Shown piece by piece: positions 58,314 through 64,000 of a stretch of 64,000 bases of DNA. The DNA comes from Meiothermus sp. (GTDB lineage Bacteria; Deinococcota; Deinococci; Deinococcales; Thermaceae): NCBI RefSeq assembly GCF_026004115.1, contig NZ_BPIM01000001.1, positions 1,240,001 through 1,304,000 on the forward strand. The letters are read 5' to 3'. Every line of letters begins with the position of its first letter. Position 1 is the first letter of the stretch. Both the position numbers and the translations under genes were made by a program. The notes under the pieces are model-generated. The model did no database searches and was not told the DNA's origin. It saw nothing but the letters and a program-made list of their open reading frames with translations.

Positions 58314-58640
58314 CTAAACCCCCATCCATTGCAAGAGCCACAAAGCCCCCATGCCCACCAAAAGCGTGAGCAGGATGTTCCGAAAGCGCCAGGCCGCCAC
58401 GGCTGCAATAACTCCGGCCAACAAGCGCTCATTGTCGAGCCCTATAGCCCACTGGCCGCCCGGGGCCAGCAGGGTCGGAAACACCAGGCCGGCCAGGGTA
58501 GCCGCGGGTACGTAGCGCAGGGCCTGTTGCAGGTTGGGTGGTAGCTGAAAGCGCTCCAGCATCACCAGCGGCCCGTAGCGCAGCGCAAAAGCAATCAGGG
58601 TCATGCCCAGCAGGGTGATCCAGAGCTCGAGGTCGCTCAT
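58314..58640 (-). CDS. azlD: AzlD family branched-chain amino acid exporter subunit
   Basis: 108 residues, four hydrophobic segments, with the AzlD pattern LWITLLGMTLIAFALRYGPL, LRYVPAATLAGLVFPTLL and the terminal MGALWLLQWMGV. It forms the small subunit of the AzlCD exporter with the upstream gene. The start ATG 58640 overlaps the azlC stop. Confidence 0.9.
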   Translation of the reverse strand: MSDLELWITLLGMTLIAFALRYGPLVMLERFQLPPNLQQALRYVPAATLAGLVFPTLLAPGGQWAIGLDNERLLAGVIAAVAAWRFRNILLTLLVGMGALWLLQWMGV

Positions 58641-59350
58641 TCCCGGCCCGCTCCCATCCAGTTCTCCAGCCATACACCGGCCCCAATGCCCACCAGTGCC
58701 CCAATAAAAAGCCCCGAGCGGTAGGGTAGGCCGATCAGGGCTGTAGACACCAGGCCCCCCACCAGGGCCGCCGCCAGGCTGGGGCGGTCGTGCACCGCCG
58801 GCACCAACAACACCAGAAAACACAGCGGCACCGCAAAGTCCAGCGCCCAGGCCTCGGGCAAGCGCGCCCCCAGCAGTGCCCCCAGGTAGGTAGCAACCAC
58901 CCAGTTTAGCCACAGCAACGCACCTATACCCAGATAAAACCAGGGGGTGAGCCTTGGGCCCAGCACCCCGTACTGGTTCAGTGCCAGGGCGAAGTTCTGA
59001 TCCACCATCAAGAAAGCCGCCAGGAGTTTCATACGCCCGGACAGGGCTTCCAGGGGCTTGGCCAGGGCACTGCTGTACATGATGTAGCGCAGGTTCACCA
59101 CCAGGGTGGCCAGCCACACGAAGAAGATGGAGGCCCCCGCCCCCATCAGTTGCAGGGCCACCAGCTGGGCCGCCCCGGCGAACACCAGCACTGACATTAC
59201 GGTCACTTCCACTGCACTCAAGCCCACCTTCACGCCCGCGATGCCGGTGACCAGGCCAAAGGGCACGATGCCTACCGCAATGGGCAGCGAGACCAGCACC
59301 CCCCGCCAGAAAGCCGCCTGGGGTGTGGGGGGAAGGGCGTTTACAGCCAT
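58637..59350 (-). CDS. azlC: AzlC family branched-chain amino acid exporter subunit
   Basis: 237 residues, about six to seven helices. Family motifs AFWRGVLVSLPIAVGIVPFG (about 12-31), VFAGAAQLVALQL, NLRYIMYSSAL and VDQNFAL. With AzlD it exports branched-chain amino acids or analogues. ATG 59350 is chosen because AGGTGA lies 5 nt upstream. It overlaps the end of a dehydratase remnant and follows the GntR regulator gene in the same direction, which may control it (inference). Confidence 0.92.
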   Translation of the reverse strand: MAVNALPPTPQAAFWRGVLVSLPIAVGIVPFGLVTGIAGVKVGLSAVEVTVMSVLVFAGAAQLVALQLMGAGASIFFVWLATLVVNLRYIMYSSALAKPLEALSGRMKLLAAFLMVDQNFALALNQYGVLGPRLTPWFYLGIGALLWLNWVVATYLGALLGARLPEAWALDFAVPLCFLVLLVPAVHDRPSLAAALVGGLVSTALIGLPYRSGLFIGALVGIGAGVWLENWMGAGRE

Positions 59351-59511
59351 AATTTCACCTGCTCCTCGGTCAGGTTGCCCCCACACAGAACGGTAGTCGC
59401 TTTCTCTACAGGCTTGCTGGGCCAGCGTTCCGCTCGATTAAGGTTGTTGAGCAGGTGTTTGATGGCATTCATGAGCAAATCTTCCAAGAAGGGCCAACCC
59501 TCGGCGATGGC
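59341..59511 (-). pseudogene. C-terminal remnant resembling threonine/serine dehydratase
   Basis: 57 codons in frame directly after the GntR stop read EDLLMNAIKHLLNNLNRAER and then TTVLCGGNLTEEQVKLWL, stop. The VLCGGNL phrase resembles the end of the PLP domain of fold type II dehydratases (LSGGN). There is no start or upstream catalytic part; it runs into the azlC start. I infer that a threonine dehydratase-type gene was deleted between the regulator and azlC. Family call tentative. Confidence 0.45.
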
Positions 59512-60180
59512 TTAGCCCTGGGGCTCTATTTTCAGGCGGGCCAGGGCGTCCTGGAAATGGCGATACAAGCGTCGTTCGGCCTGCCGAACATCCCCCGCAA
59601 CCCCCGCTTCGATAATTCCAGCGTGCTCTTCTACCGAGACCAGCCCCAGTTTGAGGCTGCCAAAGTAGGCGAGCTCGAGGCGGTGGTGCTTAACCCGAAA
59701 ACCCTGGATGATTTCGATTAGCTCGAGGTTGCCGCAGGGACGAACATACACGTCGTGGAAGGCCGAATCGGCCTCGACCGCTCCAGGGATATCGCCTTTT
59801 TTTAGCGCGGCCTTGAGGCGGGCGTTGGCCTCCCGCATAGCCCTCAGGCTGGCTTTGCTCAGATGGGGGAATGAAAACTTCAGGGCCATGCTGTCCAGAA
59901 CGGCGCGGATCGGATAAATCTGTTCAGCCTCGTCCAGGTCAACCGGCCTGACCCGCGTCCAGCGGTTCTTGGCGGTCTCGACCAGCCCCTCGTCCTCCAG
60001 GCGGCGCAGGGCTTCGCGCACGGGGGTGCTGCTCACGCTCAGGCGCTCCGCGAGTTGCTGGTCGCGCAACTGCTCCCCGGGTTCCAGGACTCCCAGTACG
60101 ATCCAGTCGCGCAGTTGCGGGTAAACCGACTCCCGCAGGATAGGGCGCTGGAGGGTTGGGGCAAATTCCGGCACAGGCAT
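59512..60180 (-). CDS. GntR family transcriptional regulator (FCD type)
   Basis: 222 residues. N-terminal winged helix (LRESVYPQLRDWIVLGVLEPG; LAERLSVSSTPVREALRRLEDEGLV, about 12-60) and a C-terminal helical FCD ligand domain (about 75-215, AEQIYPIRAVLDSMAL; FHDVYVRPCGN; EEHAGIIEAGVAGD) with conserved Asp/His metal ligands. ATG 60180 has GAGGTGAGC upstream. Ligands are often carboxylates or amino acids; with azlCD downstream an amino acid signal is plausible (inference). Confidence 0.92.
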   Translation of the reverse strand: MPVPEFAPTLQRPILRESVYPQLRDWIVLGVLEPGEQLRDQQLAERLSVSSTPVREALRRLEDEGLVETAKNRWTRVRPVDLDEAEQIYPIRAVLDSMALKFSFPHLSKASLRAMREANARLKAALKKGDIPGAVEADSAFHDVYVRPCGNLELIEIIQGFRVKHHRLELAYFGSLKLGLVSVEEHAGIIEAGVAGDVRQAERRLYRHFQDALARLKIEPQG

Positions 60181-60433
60181 GCTCACCTCTTCAAGGAGTC
60201 TGTCGGCTACGAAAAAGATTGGCCGCCAGGGATTGCTCCACATCGTCGGCCGTAGCACGACACTTGCCGATAGCTTCTTCTCTTCCAGAGGATTCTTATC
60301 TCCACGAGGTTCACCAGGATGTAATATATCGCACGCCGGTTTCTGCCAAACAAAACCTGGCCCGCAGGTCTTTTCTACCCCTTGTCCTGGCCGATTGGCC
60401 ATATTCTACACTCGTAGTGATAGGCTGGGTTTT

Positions 60434-62089
60434 GTGGCCTTTAAACTTCCCGAAAGCCCATCTGGAGAGGCTGCCAAGGCTTTAGGAGCCTACTATACCG
60501 ACCCAACCATCGTCGGTTTCTTGGTGCGCTGGGCAATTCGCACGCCGAGCGATTCGGTTCTGGACCCCTCATTTGGCGGAGGTGTTTTTCTACAGGCTGC
60601 TGTCCAAAGACTGGAGCAACTCGGCGGCAACCCCCGAAGCCAGATCTTTGGGGTCGAAATTGACCCGCAGGTGCACGCGCGCACCCGGCTGTTTCTGGAA
60701 CACCGTGGAATTCGCCCATCCAATCTTATTTTGGGTGATTTTTTCGACCTGTTGCCAGGCCAGATACCCTCGCTCACTGCTGTTGTGGGCAATCCGCCGT
60801 TCATTCGTTACCAGCGCTTCACGGGCGAGGGGCGAGCCCGGGCCATGGCCCGGGCATCTTCGGAAGGCGTCGCGCTCAGCAAGCTATCTAGTTCGTGGGC
60901 TCCTTTTCTTGTGCACTCCGTGGCGATGCTCTGTAGCGGCGGGCGCCTGGGTATGGTAATTCCCATGGAGCTTGGGCACGCCGCATATGCGCGACCGCTG
61001 CTCGCATACCTGGCCCGAAGTTTTGAACAGATTGCTTTTCTCACCTTCAAAAAAAAGCTTTTCCCGAGCCTGAGCCAGGACACACTCCTTTTGCTTGCCG
61101 AGGGAAAAGGTGGTAAGGCTTCTCACTTCCATTTGCTGGATTTGGATAAACCTTCCGATTTGAACAACCTCGACCCTGCCCTTGAAAGGCAAAGCATCGA
61201 AGCGCAGGCATTAACTTCGGGCCGGCAAAGAATCATCGAATACTTCCTCCCACCGAAGGCCAGAGCGCTGTACCGTGAGTTGAGCCATTCTAAGCAGACC
61301 CGGCGCCTGGGCGAGCTGGCCGATGTGGGGATCGGCTATGTGACGGGCAACAACAGCTTCTTCCATTTGAGTCCTTTGCAGGTGGCCAGGTGGGGCATTT
61401 CATCCAGGTACCTCAAGCCCGCGGTTCGTAGGGCTCGAGGTTTATCGGGCCTGAGGTTTACCCCATCGGATTGGGAAGGGGGTCTTTTGCGTGGCGAGAG
61501 TGGCTACCTGTTGCACATCACCGGCCAGGACGATCTGCCCCTGGAGTTGCAAGCATACCTGGCTTACGGCGAATCCGAAGGCGCGCACCAGGCCCACAAA
61601 TGCCGGGTTCGTGACCCCTGGTATGCCGTACCCCACGTCTACCAGCCGGACGCTTTTCTCACCTACATGAGCGGTGAATATCCGCGTCTGGTAACCAATG
61701 AAGCGCATGTAGTGGCCCCAAATAGCCTGCACATTTTGCGCTTGCGTTCAACCAGCCCCCTGGGCGCAGCCGGCCTGGCCTGCTTATGGCAGACCTCCCT
61801 CACCCGATTGAGCGCTGAAATTGAAGGTCATGCGCTGGGGGGCGGGATGCTCAAAGTCGAGCCGAGAGAGGCTGAAAAAGTGGTGCTGGCAGCTCCAAAC
61901 CTGCCCCTGGATGCACTCGATGCCCTCCTGGCCGAGCTGGATTCGTTGTTACGCATAGGCCGTACAGAAGCCGCCCAAGATCTGGCGGATGATATTATCC
62001 TCATCCAGGGTCTGGGGCTAACCCGGGCAGAACAGCGCCTGTTGCGCAGGGCGGCGAATGTGCTCAAAGAGCGCCGGTCTGCCAGGTAA
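60434..62089 (+). CDS. Solitary N6-adenine DNA methyltransferase (TaqI/Eco57I-like)
   Basis: About 551 residues. SAM-binding motif I VLDPSFGGGVFL (about 35-46) and motif IV NPPFIRYQRF (about 121-130) identify a gamma-class adenine methyltransferase. The C-terminal half resembles a target-recognition domain (LGELADVGIGYVTGNNSFF; EIEGHALGGGMLKVEPREAE), as in M.TaqI-like or type IIG enzymes. No PD-(D/E)xK nuclease domain is apparent in the protein and no restriction gene is adjacent, so it may be an orphan or protective methylase. GTG 60434 is chosen as the first start before AFKLPESPSGEAAKALGAYYTDP. Its TAA touches a family 1 repeat. Confidence 0.85.
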   Translation: MAFKLPESPSGEAAKALGAYYTDPTIVGFLVRWAIRTPSDSVLDPSFGGGVFLQAAVQRLEQLGGNPRSQIFGVEIDPQVHARTRLFLEHRGIRPSNLILGDFFDLLPGQIPSLTAVVGNPPFIRYQRFTGEGRARAMARASSEGVALSKLSSSWAPFLVHSVAMLCSGGRLGMVIPMELGHAAYARPLLAYLARSFEQIAFLTFKKKLFPSLSQDTLLLLAEGKGGKASHFHLLDLDKPSDLNNLDPALERQSIEAQALTSGRQRIIEYFLPPKARALYRELSHSKQTRRLGELADVGIGYVTGNNSFFHLSPLQVARWGISSRYLKPAVRRARGLSGLRFTPSDWEGGLLRGESGYLLHITGQDDLPLELQAYLAYGESEGAHQAHKCRVRDPWYAVPHVYQPDAFLTYMSGEYPRLVTNEAHVVAPNSLHILRLRSTSPLGAAGLACLWQTSLTRLSAEIEGHALGGGMLKVEPREAEKVVLAAPNLPLDALDALLAELDSLLRIGRTEAAQDLADDIILIQGLGLTRAEQRLLRRAANVLKERRSAR

Positions 62090-62396
62090 TACCAGATTCG
62101 GTTGATTCGCTACCGAACAGTAACGAACCAACCCGACCGAAGTTATCCGCGTAGCGGAGGGCGATACCGCCCCTTGGAAGTTATCCGCGTAGCGGAGGGC
62201 GATACCGCCCCTTGGAAGTTATCCGCGTAGCGGAGGGCGATACCGCCCCTTGGAAGTTATCCGCGTAGCGGAGGGCGATACCGCCCCTTGGAAGTTATCC
62301 GCGTAGCGGAGGGCGATACCGCCCCTTGGAAGGGTGAGGCTTTTTTCGCCGACCATTCGGGAGGGGTGTGCACTAGGATTCAAAAAGACAACCTAT
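62089..62396 (+). repeat. MITE-like repeat family 1, copy D (3'-truncated, expanded)
   Basis: Starts with ATACCAGATTC at the stop codon of the methyltransferase gene and has the GGTTGATTCG/CGAACCAACC stem. It carries five tandem 38-bp units and the ACTAGGATTC box. The GAATCCGGTAT end is missing, cut off by the family 4 element. Confidence 0.85.
62140..62329 (+). repeat. Five perfect 38-bp tandem repeats (minisatellite)
   Basis: Units start at 62140, 62178, 62216, 62254 and 62292 and appear identical. Each has two small hairpins (CCGC GTA GCGG, and GGGCG ATAC CGCCC). The same unit occurs once in copy C and not in copies A and B. Confidence 0.95.
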
Positions 62397-62499
62397 AGAG
62401 TGCTTTCACAAAGATCGAGCCTCCCAGGGTAAGGAGTCCTTTGTCCCAGACAGAGCAGGTGCCGCTCATCTGGGCGGCAACGTCTGTGAAGGACGCTCT
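62397..62499 (+). repeat. Repeat family 4, full copy (103 bp)
   Basis: Inverted ends AGAGTGCTTTCACA and TGTGAAGGACGCTCT; inner part matches 42146-42196. It lies where the end of family 1 copy D should be. The rest of 62500-62542 shows nothing. Confidence 0.65.
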
Positions 62500-62542
62500 A
62501 AACCAGCCACTGGGGACGATGCGCTTTGGGTACAAAGCTCCT

Positions 62543-63691
62543 TCAGCGCGTTTCAAGCTTGATCCCTACCGTGGTGCGCGGTTTGAATCCGGGTAGGCTG
62601 GGGTTGAGGAAATTCCCGGCCTCGAGGTTCTTTTGCAAGAAGCGCAGGAAGAATGCGGCGGCAAAATGGCGGGCCAGATCGTGGGCGCGTTCCTGATCCC
62701 ACACCGGCTCCCAGCAACGCCAGTAGTCCTCTTCCCTGCTGCGCACCTCGGGTGTGCACTCCACAAAGGGGTTGTGCTGGGCGGCGGCCAGGGTCAGGAG
62801 GTACTTCTGGCTCGAGCCCGCCTTACGGAAATATTCCAGCCCGTCGCGGCGGTAGGTAGCCACGTCGTCGGCCTCGCCCACCGCCACGAACAATGGCAGC
62901 TTGAAGTTGGCCAGCGAGCGGGCTCCAATCCAGGGCTGGCCGTAGGGGGCCATGGCAAACACCGCCTGGATGCGGGGGTCGGGCTTAACCATATTCAAGC
63001 CACGTTGGGCCTCCAGTTGGGCAAAAAAAGGCAGAGCAAAACAGGGCCCCTCGTTGCTGCTGCGGCAGTACTCGCTCAGGGCACTGCCGTCAAGCCCGGC
63101 TCCAGCCGCATTAATGACGGAATAGCCGCCATAGCTGTAGCCCAGCAATCCCACATTGCTGGCATCTGCACTGGGCATTTGCCGGGCCACCTCGCCAATG
63201 GCGAACAGGATGTCCAGTGGACGGTCGGCAATGCTGGTGATGTAGTTTTGCTGCGTGAGGGTCTGGTAGGTCGAGCCGGGGTGCTCGAGGGCGGCTACCA
63301 CAAACCCCCAGCTGGCCAGGTGTTCGTTCAGGTAAGCAAACTGAAACCGGGTGCCGGGCTGTCCGTGCGAGGCCAGAATCAAGGGGAATCGGCCGTTTGC
63401 AGGGGTGGCATCGCGGTTGGCGCGCCCGCTGATTCGAACCGGGGTTTGTCCTACCACGCTTTCGTAAACAAGGTTCTGCTGGGTTCCGCTGGTGGGGTAC
63501 CAAACCTCAGCGGCAATGGTGCGGTTCTGACGGCTCGAGTCGGTCATTTGCAGGGTTTTGACCCCGACCACAAAATTCCCTCGCTGAGCCAGAGGAGGTG
63601 CGTCTGGACGTTTCATACTCACTCCTTGGGCCATAACCCCGGTCAAGGCCTGTAAAATCAAGATCAGCAAGGCTATTCGATAGTTGGGCAT
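62543..63691 (-). CDS. Exported alpha/beta hydrolase (PAF-acetylhydrolase/dienelactone hydrolase-like)
   Basis: About 382 residues. Signal peptide (MPNYRIALLILILQALTGVMAQ), N-terminal strand region (TIAAEVWYPTSG), oxyanion area (ILASHGQPGTRFQF), nucleophile elbow GYSYGGYS (Ser about 182), and later candidate Asp (VGEADD) and His (AAQHNPF). The layout matches bacterial PAF-acetylhydrolase-like or polyester-cleaving hydrolases. Cysteines (EYCRSSNEGPC; ECT and RCW) may form disulfides in the exported protein. ATG 63691 is chosen for AGAGGTGAT upstream; it follows pyk by 60 bp. Confidence 0.87.
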   Translation of the reverse strand: MPNYRIALLILILQALTGVMAQGVSMKRPDAPPLAQRGNFVVGVKTLQMTDSSRQNRTIAAEVWYPTSGTQQNLVYESVVGQTPVRISGRANRDATPANGRFPLILASHGQPGTRFQFAYLNEHLASWGFVVAALEHPGSTYQTLTQQNYITSIADRPLDILFAIGEVARQMPSADASNVGLLGYSYGGYSVINAAGAGLDGSALSEYCRSSNEGPCFALPFFAQLEAQRGLNMVKPDPRIQAVFAMAPYGQPWIGARSLANFKLPLFVAVGEADDVATYRRDGLEYFRKAGSSQKYLLTLAAAQHNPFVECTPEVRSREEDYWRCWEPVWDQERAHDLARHFAAAFFLRFLQKNLEAGNFLNPSLPGFKPRTTVGIKLETR

Positions 63692-63750
63692 ATCACCTCT
63701 GGAGCCCAGATTGCTGGGTGCAAGCCAGGCCCTATTGAGCAGGGTTTTCT

Positions 63751-64000
63751 TCAACTCACCCGCTCCACCCGGATCATATTGGTGGTGCCACGAACCCCAA
63801 AGGGCACGCCGGCAGCAATCACCACGTACTCACCTACCTCGGCCAGCCCGGTCTCCTTGGCCTTGGCCACGGCAATTTCCACCATGTCGTCGGTGTCTTT
63901 GGGGTCGGGAGCCAGAAGGGGCAATACGTCGGAAACTAAGGCCAGCTGGTTGCGCACGTGGGGGTTGGGGGTCAGGGCCAGAATGGGTACCGGTGGTCGG
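63751..64000 (-). CDS. pyk: Pyruvate kinase, C-terminal part (start outside window)
   Basis: The last 82 residues of pyruvate kinase, which converts phosphoenolpyruvate and ADP to pyruvate and ATP. The visible part is the C-terminal allosteric domain: RPPVPILALTPN, VRNQLALVSDVLPLL, DTDDMVEIAVAKAKETGL, and GEYVVIAAGVPFGVRGTTNMIRV, whose GxPxGxxGTTNxI ending is diagnostic. The upstream 5' part lies beyond base 64000. Confidence 0.95.
   Translation of the reverse strand, partial: RPPVPILALTPNPHVRNQLALVSDVLPLLAPDPKDTDDMVEIAVAKAKETGLAEVGEYVVIAAGVPFGVRGTTNMIRVERVS

Noticed and set aside
60179-60433. 85 extra N-terminal codons on the methyltransferase
   Set aside because: They lie over the divergent GntR promoter region, with composition unlike a protein; the family-like sequence begins at the GTG at 60434.
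62140-62329. CRISPR array
   Set aside because: The 38-bp units are directly tandem without spacers and no cas gene is present.

Overview
The window reads as a chromosome segment of a Thermaceae bacterium, most likely Meiothermus or a close relative. The reasons are a high-GC sequence with abundant CTCGAG (Leu-Glu) codon pairs, an amino-carrier-protein type lysine gene (lysK) as in Thermus, a Thermus-type seven-iron ferredoxin, and many genes whose start codon lies about 6 nt after a TANNNT box (leaderless promoters, as in the Deinococcus-Thermus group). No rRNA or tRNA gene was found. Two genes are cut by the window edges: a degenerate SDR protein on the left and pyruvate kinase on the right.

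Layout. 1-6.3 kb: SDR fragment, a membrane GAF/HD-GYP c-di-GMP phosphodiesterase, a tiny leader-like ORF with a terminator, and two tandem double-GNAT acetyltransferases. 6.5-16.8 kb: a foreign-looking type I restriction-modification island, transcribed leftward as hsdM, AlbA_2/Schlafen-like ATPase, Fic, hsdS, DUF3800-like, hsdR. It is framed by an exact 12-bp inverted repeat and carries a duplicated hsdM tail and an in-frame palindromic repeat inside hsdM. 17-22.4 kb: a split chromate transporter, a phosphoesterase, a C45 peptidase/acyltransferase, a macrodomain protein, a Tet-like MFS pump and tsaE. 22.5-27.7 kb: a CUT1 sugar ABC importer without its ATPase, with a putative glycosidase. 28-30.1 kb: an apbE-DUF2271-PepSY flavinylation operon. 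30.2-32.2 kb: a transposase remnant, a Tat-exported intradiol dioxygenase, a SHOCT protein and a secreted protein. 32.5-36.5 kb: two OmpR/histidine-kinase pairs facing each other tail to tail. 36.6-42.1 kb: MFS, ferredoxin, an ORF-less IS200/IS605-like hairpin element, lysK, trmL and a GGDEF cyclase. 42.9-46.6 kb: MoxR/DUF58/DUF4129 operon and a small exported protein. 46.8-48.6 kb: a probable persulfide-stress regulon (CstR-like repressor, two rhodaneses, a CPYC thiol oxidoreductase) around two operator palindromes. 48.8-57.2 kb: MBL hydrolase, dxs, lipoprotein and membrane proteins, PspA, polyprenyl synthase, LLM oxidoreductase. 57.4-60.2 kb: EamA, azlD, azlC, a dehydratase remnant and a GntR regulator. 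60.4-64 kb: a solitary N6-adenine methyltransferase, a repeat cluster, a secreted alpha/beta hydrolase and pyk.

A recurrent theme is a population of short non-coding palindromic repeats of at least five families, several sitting against stop codons and inserted into each other. One MITE-like family (four copies) has compensatory stem changes and a 38-bp internal unit present 0, 0, 1 and 5 times. Functionally the segment mixes housekeeping genes with signalling, transport, redox maintenance outside the membrane, sulfur stress and DNA modification.
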